From positions 124,001 through 188,000 of the forward strand of contig NZ_JACCFF010000005.1 of NCBI RefSeq assembly GCF_013449725.1: a DNA stretch of 64,000 nt. Reading direction: 5' to 3'. The stretch's first letter is position 1. Each line of letters begins with the position of its first letter. The notes beneath the pieces were generated by a model that had not been told where the DNA came from, searched no databases, and saw only the letters and a program-made list of their open reading frames with translations. The stretch comes from Mycobacteroides sp. LB1 (GTDB taxonomy: Bacteria; Actinomycetota; Actinomycetes; Mycobacteriales; Mycobacteriaceae). The position numbers and the translations under genes are program-made. Below are positions 25,528 to 33,833 of the stretch, one piece after another.

Positions 25528-26004
25528 TTACGACCGGTGCGGCTCGTCCTCGTCCTCGTCGTCGACATCGAACTGCTCGTAGGTCTCTTCGGCAGACGGA
25601 TGGATATGGGCCGCGGTGGCGGCCTCCTTGAGGCTGACTGCGGCGGCCGGGCCCGCGTTCTCGCTTACCGCCGGAATTACCGATGTCTTGGTCGAATCTG
25701 ATTCTGCCACAATGGTTTCCGAATCAGCATCGGCATGATCGGCTGAAGCGGCGGCGAGCTCGTCGGGACCCTGCGCCTCGGTCTCGTCGTCATGACCCTC
25801 GGAGTCTACGGAGCCTTCTTCGGACTCCTCATCGGCCTCCAGAGCGCCGGCATGCCGATCTCGGATGGCGTCGATGATCATGAGCACTACGCCAACGGCG
25901 GCCGCGGCGATACACACGAAGGCCAGTACCTCGTTACTGGTGACCACGGCTGTCACCAGGGCCGCCAAACCGACAGCGGCCAACACCAATGCGACGATCA
26001 GCAT
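25528..26004 (-). CDS. Two-helix membrane protein with acidic tail (Rv2144c-like)
   Basis: This 158-residue protein has two membrane segments at about residues 2-22 (LIVALVLAAVGLAALVTAVV) and 26-45 (VLAFVCIAAAAVGVVLMIID). A long acidic C-terminal tail rich in Glu, Asp and Ser follows, ending in EQFDVDDEDEDEPHRS. No enzyme motif is visible. Its position next to wag31 matches Rv2144c. The tail could bind basic partners or be phosphorylated, but this is inference. The 45-bp gap to wag31 suggests one transcript. Confidence 0.75.
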   Translation of the reverse strand: MLIVALVLAAVGLAALVTAVVTSNEVLAFVCIAAAAVGVVLMIIDAIRDRHAGALEADEESEEGSVDSEGHDDETEAQGPDELAAASADHADADSETIVAESDSTKTSVIPAVSENAGPAAAVSLKEAATAAHIHPSAEETYEQFDVDDEDEDEPHRS

Positions 26005-26049
26005 CGCGAATCACTCCTCATACGTGTCGCGAGCACAGACCGATCTAAA

Positions 26050-26877
26050 TCAGTAGTTGTTCCCACGGTTGAACTGGCCGAATCCGGCTTCCTTTGACGC
26101 GTTTTCGTTCGAAGCACCCGCATCGACGGGAGCTGCCGAACCCCGCTGGCCGAGCTCCTCGAGCTGCGACTCCAGGTAGGTCTTGAGCCGGGTGCGGTAC
26201 TCGCGCTCGAATGTACGCAACTGCTCCAGACGCCCCTCCAGCACCGTGCGCTGCTGGTTGATGGTGCCCATGATCTCCGAGTGCTTGCGCTCGGCATCGG
26301 ATTGCAGGGCATCGGCCTTCTCCTGCGCCTGGCGCAGCTGGGTCTCGGAACGGGTCTGGGCATCCGAGAGTAGCGCCTCGGCCTTGGACCGTGCCTCGGT
26401 GACCGTCTTGTCGGCGGAGGCCCGAGCCTGGCTGACAATCTGGTCCGCATTTGCGCGAGCATCGGAGAGCAGCTTTTCCGACTCGGACTTGGCATTCCCC
26501 GTCAGACGGTCCGCGGTGTCCTGTGCCAGACCCAGAATCTTGGCCGCGCGCACATGATGTTCCTCGGTGGACGGCGCGACGGGAGCCGCTGCCACCACAG
26601 GTGCCGGTACGGGCTCGGGCTTAGCGGGCTCGGGCTTCTTCTCGGGCTTGGGGGCCTCGTAGACAGGGGCGGCGCCGCCACCCTTGCGGGCCTCGGCCAG
26701 CTCCTGGTCCAGTTCCTGAACCCGCTGGCTCAGATCCGAGTTCTCCTCGATCAGGCGGGCCAGCTCGTTCTCCACCAGGTCGAGGAACGCGTCAACCTCG
26801 TCCTCGTTGTATCCGCGCTTACCGATGGGTGGCTTACTGAACGCGACGTTATGTACATCAGCTGGTGTAAGCGGCAT
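26050..26877 (-). CDS. wag31: Wag31 (DivIVA homologue), polar growth organiser
   Basis: This 275-residue coiled-coil protein directs polar cell-wall growth in mycobacteria by gathering at curved membrane. The N-terminal DivIVA signature (MPLTPADVHNVAFSKPPIGKR) holds the membrane-inserting Phe and Lys/Arg, and YNEDEVDAFLDLVENELARL begins the first coiled coil. A Pro/Ala/Lys-rich linker at about residues 68-105 separates it from a long second coiled coil with repeated ADxxxSQARASADKT segments. The length is slightly above the 260 of M. tuberculosis because of the linker. It has a 229-bp upstream region. Confidence 0.95.
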   Translation of the reverse strand: MPLTPADVHNVAFSKPPIGKRGYNEDEVDAFLDLVENELARLIEENSDLSQRVQELDQELAEARKGGGAAPVYEAPKPEKKPEPAKPEPVPAPVVAAAPVAPSTEEHHVRAAKILGLAQDTADRLTGNAKSESEKLLSDARANADQIVSQARASADKTVTEARSKAEALLSDAQTRSETQLRQAQEKADALQSDAERKHSEIMGTINQQRTVLEGRLEQLRTFEREYRTRLKTYLESQLEELGQRGSAAPVDAGASNENASKEAGFGQFNRGNNY

Positions 26878-27106
26878 TGCCTGCCCCTATCAAGTCTCGA
26901 CGTCTGGAATCGTATTGCAGTGTAAAACGAACATGCCGTCCCACTGTAACTGGCGTCCATCCTGTCACATCCGACCCGCCGGTCGCAGCAGAGCTTGTTA
27001 AGTATCCCTCTGACGTGCATAAAAATACTCTGAGGCTTTGGTTATGACGCGCTTTCGTATCCAGATCGATGTGAGTTGAATACCGAAATTCGGGGATGCT
27101 CCGGGC

Positions 27107-27412
27107 TTAGCCAGCCGCCATCAGGAACGCCACCCGCATGCCAAAAAATCCGACCAAAAGCAGCAAAGTAATGGACAAGTCGAATCGCACCGCACCAAGC
27201 GAGAGCGGTGGAATGAGGCGGCGCAATAACCGCACGGGCGGGTCCGTGATGGTGAAGATGAGCTCCAAAATCACCACCGTGGCGCCTCGCGGATGCCAAT
27301 CACGGCTAATGGACTGAATGGTCTCGATCACTACGCGCGCAAACAGCAGCAAACAGAAGAACAAAAGCGCATAGCCAATGATCTCAAAGAAGAGTGCCAA
27401 CGGATCCCTCAC
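27107..27412 (-). CDS. YggT-family membrane protein (Rv2146c-like)
   Basis: This 101-residue protein has two membrane helices: near residues 9-30 (IIGYALLFFCLLLFARVVIE) and 76-98 (SITLLLLVGFFGMRVAFLMA). Between them is the YggT signature TDPPVRLLRRLIPPLSLGAVRFDLS. YggT proteins are linked to cell-division clusters, but their role is not well defined. In M. tuberculosis it directly follows sepF; here an inverted three-gene operon lies between. The start at 27412 faces the divergent SRPBCC gene. Confidence 0.85.
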   Translation of the reverse strand: MRDPLALFFEIIGYALLFFCLLLFARVVIETIQSISRDWHPRGATVVILELIFTITDPPVRLLRRLIPPLSLGAVRFDLSITLLLLVGFFGMRVAFLMAAG

Positions 27413-27545
27413 CGGCTAGGCGTGAACTCTCACGCACGGGCTACTGACAACAGCAGCCTCAGTCTACCGGCGACCCTCACCGGACCGACTGTCCCGCAGA
27501 GAATCCCCTGGACCGCGCCGCGCGACGCTGCCATCCGCAACTAGT

Positions 27546-27587
27546 GGTTGCATATCGTCCGGATGCGCGCTAGCCTCATACGCAACC
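27546..27587 (+). promoter_or_regulatory. Possible operator of the ArsR-containing operon
   Basis: Two arms, GGTTGCATAT (27546-27555) and ATACGCAACC (27578-27587), form an inverted repeat with 9 of 10 positions matching and a 22-bp spacer, located 24 bp before the SRPBCC start. An ArsR-type repressor from this operon could bind such a site. The wide spacer makes the match uncertain. Confidence 0.35.
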
Positions 27588-27610
27588 GATTATTGCGAAT
27601 GGGGAGAGAC

Positions 27611-28075
27611 ATGTCATACGAACGAATCGAGCGGCAGCTCCACATCGAGGCCTCACCAGAGGTCGTCTTCGCCGTCATCAGCCACCCGGAACATATGAAG
27701 CAGTGGTGGCCGGATGAGGCCGAGTTCGCTCCGGCCCCCGGGGAGCGGGGCGAGATCTCCTTCATCGGCGACGAACCCGGTGAGGTTCACGTCTTCGGGC
27801 TCACGCTCGTCGACGTGGACCCGCCGCGACGGTTCTCATTCCGTTGGTGTTATCCGGAGGCACATGTGGCGAATCCTGAAAATTCGCTACTGGTGACATT
27901 TGATCTCACGCCGTCCGGCTCGGGCACCCTGCTGCGGATGACCGAGATCGGCTTCCGGGACCAGGGTCGAACCGAGGCTGAGGTCGCCGAACAGTACGAG
28001 TCGCACGTGGAGGGCTGGGCGCGGCACCTGCCCCGTATCGCGCCGTGCGTGGGCGAGCTTGCGAGCCGTCCATGA
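27611..28075 (+). CDS. SRPBCC (AHSA1-type) protein
   Basis: This 154-residue START-like domain protein begins MSYERIERQLHIEASPEVVFAV and continues with QWWPDEAEF and RFSFRWCYPEAHV, typical of Aha1/SRPBCC proteins often found in front of ArsR regulators. Function is unknown; such domains bind hydrophobic ligands or modify proteins. ATG at 27611 has GGGGAGAG just ahead, so the upstream open stretch is excluded. It overlaps the ArsR gene by 4 bp. It belongs to an operon inserted against the direction of the division cluster. Confidence 0.85.
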   Translation: MSYERIERQLHIEASPEVVFAVISHPEHMKQWWPDEAEFAPAPGERGEISFIGDEPGEVHVFGLTLVDVDPPRRFSFRWCYPEAHVANPENSLLVTFDLTPSGSGTLLRMTEIGFRDQGRTEAEVAEQYESHVEGWARHLPRIAPCVGELASRP

Positions 28076-28482
28076 CGGCCGATGAGTCCCCCACAAGTGG
28101 GCGGTACCCCCAGCTTGCGCACAGAGGATCCAGCGCCGTCATCGACGACGAGCTATGGGCGGCCGTCGGCGACCCGACCCGGCGGCGGGTCTTCGACCTC
28201 ATCCTCGCCGACGGAATCGCGACCGCCACCACATTGAGCGATCGGCTCCCGGTCACCCGTCAGGCTGTGACAAAACATCTCGCGGTCCTCGACAAGGCCG
28301 GCCTGGTCCACTCCACCCCCAACGGGCGGGAGAAGCGATATCGCGCCAATGCCGAGCAGGTGGCCCGCATCGCCGAACAGCTCACCGCTGTGGGGGCCGC
28401 CTGGGATCGACGGCTGACGCGGATCAAACGGATCGCCGAGAGCCTCGAAAACGCCGCAAGCACCGAGAAGAACCAGGGATAA
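28072..28482 (+). CDS. ArsR-family transcriptional regulator
   Basis: This 136-residue winged-helix protein has DDELWAAVGDPTRRRVFDLI at about residues 25-44 and the recognition helix in VTRQAVTKHLAVLDKAGLV at about 60-78, both hallmarks of ArsR/HTH_5 repressors that pair with SRPBCC proteins. No metal-binding Cys pair is present (no CxC near the helix), so it probably senses a small molecule or another signal. It is the middle gene of the operon, overlapping SRPBCC by 4 bp, with a 3-bp gap to DUF899. Confidence 0.85.
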   Translation: MTADESPTSGRYPQLAHRGSSAVIDDELWAAVGDPTRRRVFDLILADGIATATTLSDRLPVTRQAVTKHLAVLDKAGLVHSTPNGREKRYRANAEQVARIAEQLTAVGAAWDRRLTRIKRIAESLENAASTEKNQG

Positions 28483-28485
28483 GAC

Positions 28486-29244
28486 ATGAGGACACCCCCG
28501 ATCGTGTCGATACAGGAATGGGAATCCGCGCACCAGCAGCTGCTCGTCGAGGAGAAGGCTTTCACCCGGGCCCGCGACGCGCTGGCCGCCAAGCGCCGGC
28601 GCATGCCCTGGACCGCGGTGGACACCTCGTACCGGTTCGAAGGACCCGAGGGCCCGGTGAGCCTGCTCGATCTGTTTCAGGGGCGCCGCCAGCTCATCGT
28701 GTACCGCGCGTTCATCGACCCCGGCACCGGCGACTGGCCCGAACACGGGTGCATCGGCTGCTCACTGATGGCCGACCACATCGGCAACCTGGCCCACCTG
28801 AATGCCCGCGACACCACCCTCGTCTATGCCTCCCGTGGGTCCCAGGCCGACCTGGAGGGTATCAAGGCCCGCATGGGATGGCAGATCCCTTGGTACACCA
28901 TGGTTTCCGAGAGCACCTTCGACCGTGACTTCGGCGTCCACGACTGGCACGGCCACAACGCGTTCATCCGAGACGGCGACCGCGTATTCCGCACCTACTT
29001 CATCAACAACCGAGGGGACGAGGTGTTCAACAACACCTGGACCTTCCTCGATATGACGGCGCTGGGGCGCCAGGAGACCTGGGAGGACTCGCCGAAGGGC
29101 TATCCGCAGTCCCCCGCATATGAATGGTGGGACTGGCACGACCAATACGGCTCACATAAGCCCTCGCGGTGGTTCGGCGACCCGGACCCGGACGATCCGC
29201 ACGATCCGAGGCCCGCCAAGGCCGAGGGGTGTTGCAGCGGCTAG
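28486..29244 (+). CDS. DUF899 (thioredoxin-like) protein
   Basis: This 252-residue protein matches the DUF899 family: QEWESAHQQLLVEEKAFTR, DALAAKRRRMPW, FIDPGTGDWPEHGCIGCSLMADH with a CxxC pair (Cys-Ile-Gly-Cys), and a large domain including FDRDFGVHDWHG and FRTYFINNRG. Its thioredoxin-like fold suggests redox work, but no substrate is known. A C-terminal CCSG pair is also present. It is the last gene of the SRPBCC-ArsR-DUF899 operon, and a 19-bp hairpin follows the stop. Confidence 0.8.
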   Translation: MRTPPIVSIQEWESAHQQLLVEEKAFTRARDALAAKRRRMPWTAVDTSYRFEGPEGPVSLLDLFQGRRQLIVYRAFIDPGTGDWPEHGCIGCSLMADHIGNLAHLNARDTTLVYASRGSQADLEGIKARMGWQIPWYTMVSESTFDRDFGVHDWHGHNAFIRDGDRVFRTYFINNRGDEVFNNTWTFLDMTALGRQETWEDSPKGYPQSPAYEWWDWHDQYGSHKPSRWFGDPDPDDPHDPRPAKAEGCCSG

Positions 29245-29256
29245 CCCCACAAACGA

Positions 29257-29306
29257 CGAATGGGAATTTGGCGCGGTGATCGAGATCCGCGCCAAATTCC
29301 CACTCG
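29257..29306. terminator. Hairpin between DUF899 and sepF
   Basis: Arms 29257-29276 and 29287-29306 (about GAATGGGAATTTGGCGCGG) pair over 20 bases with one mismatch and a 10-base loop. It sits 12 bp after the DUF899 stop and 10 bp before the sepF stop (convergent genes), so it is probably a bidirectional terminator. No U-tract follows. Confidence 0.65.
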
Positions 29307-29316
29307 GCCAAGCTGT

Positions 29317-29943
29317 TTACTGGTAGAACCCGCTCTCGGCGATCCGGCGGCGCTCCTCGGCGCTGACGTCGATATCGGCCGGTGACAGCAGGAAGACCTT
29401 CGTGGCTACCTTGTCGAACGAACCGCGCAGCGCGAACGCGAGCCCGGCCGCGAAGTCCACAACCCGCTTCGCATCGGCGGTGTCCATGGACACCAGGTCC
29501 ATGATGACCGGGGTGCCGTCGCGGAAACGCTCTCCGATGGTGCGGGCCTCGCTGTAGTCCTTGGGACGCAGCGTGGTGATCTTCGACAACGGGCTGCCCT
29601 CTTCGAAGATCGCAGCACGACGCGGATCCATCGCTAGTGCGCCACGCGTGGGGGCACTACCTCGCAGCGAGCCCAAACGCGGTGCCGAACGGTCGAATTC
29701 GCGTGACGCCGGATGACGAGATGCAAAGCGCTCTTCGTCGGCATAACCAGCCGGACGGTAGCCGGGCTCGTCGTAGCCGTACTCGGCATCGTCGGCGAAC
29801 CGCTCGCCACGACGCGGGTACCGGCGATCCTCGACGGCCGTGCGGCGGGGCGCGGGAGCGTCGGCGTCGTCGTAGTACTCGTCGTCGTAGTCGTCCATCG
29901 GAGCCATGCCGAAGTAGGCCTTGACCTTGTGCAGCGTGCTCAT
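29317..29943 (-). CDS. sepF: SepF, FtsZ-associated division protein
   Basis: This 208-residue protein bundles FtsZ and ties it to the membrane. The N-terminal MSTLHKVKAYFGMAPMDDYDDEYYDD has an amphipathic start followed by an acidic Tyr-rich linker. The SepF domain follows in the C-terminal half: TTLRPKDYSEARTIGERFRDG, VIMDLVSMDTADAKRVVDFAAGLAFALRG and KVFLLSPADID. In mycobacteria it acts as the main anchor of the Z ring because FtsA is absent. Its neighbour on the upstream side is yggS. Confidence 0.95.
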   Translation of the reverse strand: MSTLHKVKAYFGMAPMDDYDDEYYDDADAPAPRRTAVEDRRYPRRGERFADDAEYGYDEPGYRPAGYADEERFASRHPASREFDRSAPRLGSLRGSAPTRGALAMDPRRAAIFEEGSPLSKITTLRPKDYSEARTIGERFRDGTPVIMDLVSMDTADAKRVVDFAAGLAFALRGSFDKVATKVFLLSPADIDVSAEERRRIAESGFYQ

Positions 29944-30031
29944 CGCGTGACCTTCCGTGACTGGGCTAAATGGAGTTCAGTTGTTCGCTCGGTCTCTACA
30001 GCTGTGTTGCAAATGTGACTGGAGTGACGAT

Positions 30032-30742
30032 CTACCGTGACGTTAGCGGTCGTGGCCCCATCAACGCCGTACCGACACGCACACAAGTGGACCCATATTT
30101 AATGGCGGTCTCCAGGTCGTTGGACATTCCCGCCGACAAGCGATTCGCCTGCGGATAGGACTGTTGGACGCGTTCGTGTTCTTGCTGGAGCCCACGAAAC
30201 GCCTGGTCGGGATCGGCCTCGCGGGGCGGCAAAGCCATCAGCCCGGCCAGCTCCAGATGCTCGCTGGCGGCCACCTGGGCGCACAACTCGTCCACCCCGG
30301 CAAGGTCGGCGATATCCAACCCACCTCGAGCCGTGTCGCCGTCGAGACTGATCTGTAGATACACGTGCAGCGGCTCTCGTCGCTCCCCTGCCCCACGGGC
30401 CGTGTCCAACGCGGCTGCCAGCCGCGGGCTATCGACCGAGTGCACCGAATATGCCCAGTGAGCAACCGATTTCGCCTTGTTGCGTTGCAGGTTGCCCACC
30501 ATGTGCCACTGGATGTCCGCGTGGCCGACCTCTAATACCTTGTCGGCCGCCTCCTGGTCCCTTGATTCCCCGAACGCGCGACAGCCCAATCGGTACAGCT
30601 CTTCGACATCGGTGGCCGGGAAAAACTTGGTGACGGGCAGCAGTTCGATCTCATCCGGGTCGCGACCGGCGGCGTCAGCGGCGACGTGAACCCGTTCCTT
30701 TACCGCCGCCAGGGCGGTACTCAATTCCTGGGAACGGGTCAT
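30032..30742 (-). CDS. YggS-type pyridoxal-phosphate homeostasis protein
   Basis: This 236-residue protein folds like the N-domain of alanine racemase and binds PLP. The PLP-binding Lys lies in LLPVTKFFPATD near residue 40, and ESRDQEAADK, GNLQRNKAKSV, HSVDSPRLA and SAGMSNDLETAI follow as in YggS. It buffers PLP levels rather than catalysing a reaction. ATG at 30742 overlaps pgeF by 4 bp; an upstream open frame is not homologous. It is in the same place as Rv2148c. Confidence 0.9.
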   Translation of the reverse strand: MTRSQELSTALAAVKERVHVAADAAGRDPDEIELLPVTKFFPATDVEELYRLGCRAFGESRDQEAADKVLEVGHADIQWHMVGNLQRNKAKSVAHWAYSVHSVDSPRLAAALDTARGAGERREPLHVYLQISLDGDTARGGLDIADLAGVDELCAQVAASEHLELAGLMALPPREADPDQAFRGLQQEHERVQQSYPQANRLSAGMSNDLETAIKYGSTCVRVGTALMGPRPLTSR

Positions 30743-31449
30743 CGGCTGAGCCAGATCACCGAGGCCAGCCGACCGGTTCGTGGCTCCCGGCGATAACTGA
30801 ACAGATCGGGGTCCTCGACAGTGCACCGCGGGTCGATATCGATGGCTGTCACACCCAATCCGGAAAGTTGCCGGGCGATGCCGGCGCGCAGATCCAGGCC
30901 AGGGGTGCCGGTGGAGGTCGTAGTGCGGCTGCCCGGCAGGTCCTCCTCCACATCGGCTGCCATATCGGCGGGCACCTCGTAGTGACGACCGCTCACCGCC
31001 GGTCCGAGAAAGGCCGAAATGCGCCCCACCTCGGCGCCGGCCGCCACCATGGCCTCGATCGTTTTGGAGACTATGCCGAGCTTCGCCCCCACCCGCCCGG
31101 CGTGTGCCCCCGCGATCACACCCGCGGCCGCGTCGGCGAACAGCACCGGGACACAGTCTGCGGTCAGAACCGCCAGTGCGATACCGGGTTCGGTAGTCAG
31201 CAATGCGTCGGTCTCCGGGATAACCGTTCCTCCAGGGCCTTCGACCCGGTGCACGTGGCTGCCGTGGACCTGCTGCATCCAGATCAGGTGATCGTCGGGC
31301 AGGCCAAGCGCGCCCGCCAGCCGCGATCGGTTGGCCGCCACGGCATCCGGCGTATCGCCGACGTGATCGCCGAGATTGAAACTGTCAAACGGTGCACGCG
31401 AGACCCCGCCCTTGCGGGTAGTGGTGACGCGCCGAACTCGAAAACCCAT
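30739..31449 (-). CDS. pgeF: PgeF-like purine nucleoside / peptidoglycan-editing factor (YfiH, DUF152)
   Basis: This 236-residue protein has the multicopper-oxidase-like fold of the YfiH/DUF152 family: HVGDTPDAVAANRSRL, QQVHGSHVHRV with metal-binding His, LTADCVPVLFAD with the conserved Cys, and GAHAGRVGAK. PgeF in Escherichia coli edits L-Ser out of peptidoglycan precursors, and others act on purine nucleosides. Which activity applies here is unknown. It lies between ftsZ and yggS, as in M. tuberculosis (Rv2149c), and overlaps yggS by 4 bp. Confidence 0.85.
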   Translation of the reverse strand: MGFRVRRVTTTRKGGVSRAPFDSFNLGDHVGDTPDAVAANRSRLAGALGLPDDHLIWMQQVHGSHVHRVEGPGGTVIPETDALLTTEPGIALAVLTADCVPVLFADAAAGVIAGAHAGRVGAKLGIVSKTIEAMVAAGAEVGRISAFLGPAVSGRHYEVPADMAADVEEDLPGSRTTTSTGTPGLDLRAGIARQLSGLGVTAIDIDPRCTVEDPDLFSYRREPRTGRLASVIWLSR

Positions 31450-31469
31450 ACCTCAGAGGGTAGTTCGGT

Positions 31470-32624
31470 TCATCGCCGCATGAACGGTGGCACGTCGACA
31501 TCGTCCTCTTCGCCGCCGAGCGTCACCGTGGCACCGTTGGTGTCTCTGGGCAGACTCTGGGCGTCGATGGTGTCGAAGATGCTGTTGGCGTTCGAGCGAG
31601 ACCCGTTGACCGCACCGGCCTTACCGGGGGCCACCGCACCCGGGGCCGCCGTTCCGCTGATCGGAGTGCGGCTGGGCCCACCGGCATCGAACCCGGCGGC
31701 GATGACGGTGACCCGCACCTCGTCGCCGAGCGAGTCGTCGATGACGGTACCGAAGATGATGTTGGCTTCGGGGTGCGCGGATTCCTGCACCAGTGTCGCG
31801 GCCTCGTTGATTTCGAACAGGCCCAGGTCGCTGCCGCCGGCGATGGACATCAACACACCCTGGGCACCCTCCATGGATGCCTCTAGCAGCGGCGAATTGA
31901 TCGCGGTCTCAGCAGCTTTGAGCGCCCTGCCGTCACCGCGCGCCGAGCCGATACCCATCAACGCGCTACCGGCGCCCTGCATAACACTCTTGACGTCGGC
32001 GAAGTCGACGTTGATCAGACCCGGAGTGGTGATGAGATCGGTGATGCCCTGGACACCGTTGAGCAGTACCTCGTCGGCGCTACGGAACGCGTCCATGAGC
32101 GATACCGCGGCATCGCCCATCTGCAGCAGCCGATCGTTGGGGATGACGATCAGGGTGTCGCAGCTCTCGCGCAGCGAGCCAATTCCGTTCTCGGCCTGAC
32201 CACTGCGGCGTTTCCCCTCGAAGGAGAAGGGCCGGGTGACCACGCCAATGGTCAGCGCACCGAGCTTGCGCGCGATGCTGGCCACCACGGGTGCGCCACC
32301 GGTACCGGTGCCACCACCCTCACCGGCGGTGACGAAGACCATGTCGGCGCCCTTGAGGAGCTCCTCGATCTCGTCCTTGGCGTCCTCGGCGGCCTTGCGC
32401 CCCACATCGGGGTCCGCACCTGCGCCCAGGCCGCGGGTCGAGTCGCGGCCGACGTCGAGCTTGACGTCGGCGTCGCTCATCAACAGCGCTTGCGCGTCGG
32501 TGTTGATCGCGATGAACTCGACCCCCTTGAGGCCGTGTTCGATCATCCGGTTGACGGCGTTGACGCCGCCGCCACCGATGCCGACGACCTTGATCACCGC
32601 GAGGTAGTTGTGTGGAGGCGTCAT
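31470..32624 (-). CDS. ftsZ: FtsZ, cell-division GTPase
   Basis: This 384-residue tubulin homologue forms the Z ring. The nucleotide-binding segments are VVGIGGGGVNAVNRM at the N-terminus and GGGTGTGGAP near residues 102-111, with the T7 loop (NVDFADVKSVM) following. The Gly/Ala-rich linker and C-terminal peptide DDVDVPPFMRR, used to bind SepF and FtsW, are present. ATG at 32624 is chosen because GGAGGAAGG lies ahead; an upstream extension is not conserved. A 264-bp gap with a large hairpin separates it from ftsQ. Confidence 0.97.
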   Translation of the reverse strand: MTPPHNYLAVIKVVGIGGGGVNAVNRMIEHGLKGVEFIAINTDAQALLMSDADVKLDVGRDSTRGLGAGADPDVGRKAAEDAKDEIEELLKGADMVFVTAGEGGGTGTGGAPVVASIARKLGALTIGVVTRPFSFEGKRRSGQAENGIGSLRESCDTLIVIPNDRLLQMGDAAVSLMDAFRSADEVLLNGVQGITDLITTPGLINVDFADVKSVMQGAGSALMGIGSARGDGRALKAAETAINSPLLEASMEGAQGVLMSIAGGSDLGLFEINEAATLVQESAHPEANIIFGTVIDDSLGDEVRVTVIAAGFDAGGPSRTPISGTAAPGAVAPGKAGAVNGSRSNANSIFDTIDAQSLPRDTNGATVTLGGEEDDVDVPPFMRR

Positions 32625-32810
32625 GGTCGCCTTCCTCCCTGGTTGCTGCTGTGGTCTGCCAAGTGGGGCCTCGCAAACTCTCAACCTCTACCTCAGGCTT
32701 AGAGTTATGTCAGGTTGTCCCGCTGAAACAGAACGGTAGGGGGGGCGGGATACCGCACCCGGGAGGCGCGCCGAAGGATGCCGAGAATTTCCCGTGGCTA
32801 TTTCCAGACG

Positions 32811-32874
32811 TCGCGAGCAGACGCTTAGTGCACAAGCGACCTGCGATCCGCGTGCACTACATGTCTGCTCGCGA
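32811..32874 (-). terminator. Hairpin between ftsQ and ftsZ, sharing an arm with the pyrD hairpin
   Basis: Arms 32811-32833 and 32852-32874 pair over 23 bases with three mismatches and an 18-base loop. Positions 32813-32833 are identical to 22543-22563, the left arm of the hairpin after pyrD. On the minus strand it lies 15 bp after the ftsQ stop and 187 bp before ftsZ, so it may end or weaken transcription from the mur genes before ftsZ. No U-tract is visible. Confidence 0.65.
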
Positions 32875-32888
32875 GAGAAACGGGTGCC

Positions 32889-33833
32889 CTACTTGACCGT
32901 GGGCAGGTCGGGGCTGGACACGTCGTAGGTGCGACCGGGTTGCGTCAGCAGCGCCCCGAGCTTCTCCGCCTTCTCCGCGGTGCGATCGGTGGTCCCCCAC
33001 ACGATGGTGCGCCCATCATCGAGGGTCAGCGTGATCGACGACACGGACGGCGCCGCCACCTTTGCGACCTGCCGTGCCAGATCAGGCGCCAGTGAGGTGA
33101 GCACCTGCAGGGCCGCCTTGGTCGTCGGATCCTGCGGACCCGGGGCCACCACATCCAGCGCTGGGATTCCGGGCGGCGGCGGTTCGTTGGCGAAGTCCAC
33201 ACCATCGCGGTCGATGAGGTGCGTACCGTCTCCGCCCCCCCATGCCGCGACCGGAACCCGCTCGACGATCGTGACGCGCAGCGTGGACGGATACTCGCAT
33301 TGCACTCGGGCGCTGGCCACCCGGCGGATACTCGCCACCCGATCAGCGGCCGCGGCAGTGTCAATCTGCAGCAGCCGGGTGCCCTGTGAAATATTCAGTG
33401 CACCAAGGACATCCTGTTGGGTGACGACACCGGTACCGGTCACCACGGTCTGACGCACCGACATCAGCGGCGTGAAATACAGAATCGCTCCGAGACCCAC
33501 CGCAATCAGCGCAAGAAGCACCGCGAGCAGCACGGTCTGCAGACCCTGCACCTTCCCTCGGCCCGAGCCTTTGCCCTGGTCGACGTACTTGCCCTTGGCC
33601 GCAGCCTTCGCCTCCCGTCGCCCCTGCTCCAGGGCGATCGCACGCCGCTGCGCATCCCGGCGTTCCGCGCGCTCCCTCCTGGCCCGCATTCGCGGTCCTT
33701 CGTCGGAGTCATCCGCGGCAGCCGTGTCCTCGTCGCCCGACTCGGTACCGGTCTCCACCGCCTCGGCCGGTACCGGGTTCGACTCCACTGTGTCCTCGGC
33801 AGAACCCTCGGAAGTCTTGTCCGGCTCGCTCAT
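32889..33833 (-). CDS. ftsQ: FtsQ, division protein
   Basis: This 314-residue single-span protein has a long acidic and Arg/Ala-rich cytoplasmic region (residues 1-100), one membrane helix at about 102-125 (VLLAVLLALIAVGLGAILYF), and a periplasmic POTRA domain starting near SVRQTVVTGTGVVTQQDVLGAL. The FtsQ beta domain follows, containing VERVPVAAWGG and IDRDGVDF. It links the early and late divisome. Its long N-terminus is typical of mycobacteria. It overlaps murC by 4 bp. A hairpin lies 15 bp after its stop. Confidence 0.9.
   Translation of the reverse strand: MSEPDKTSEGSAEDTVESNPVPAEAVETGTESGDEDTAAADDSDEGPRMRARRERAERRDAQRRAIALEQGRREAKAAAKGKYVDQGKGSGRGKVQGLQTVLLAVLLALIAVGLGAILYFTPLMSVRQTVVTGTGVVTQQDVLGALNISQGTRLLQIDTAAAADRVASIRRVASARVQCEYPSTLRVTIVERVPVAAWGGGDGTHLIDRDGVDFANEPPPPGIPALDVVAPGPQDPTTKAALQVLTSLAPDLARQVAKVAAPSVSSITLTLDDGRTIVWGTTDRTAEKAEKLGALLTQPGRTYDVSSPDLPTVK

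Noticed and set aside
26878..27106. A precise wag31 promoter
   Set aside because: Several AT-rich -10-like words occur, such as TACACT, but none has a convincing -35 at 16-18 bp, so no site is claimed.
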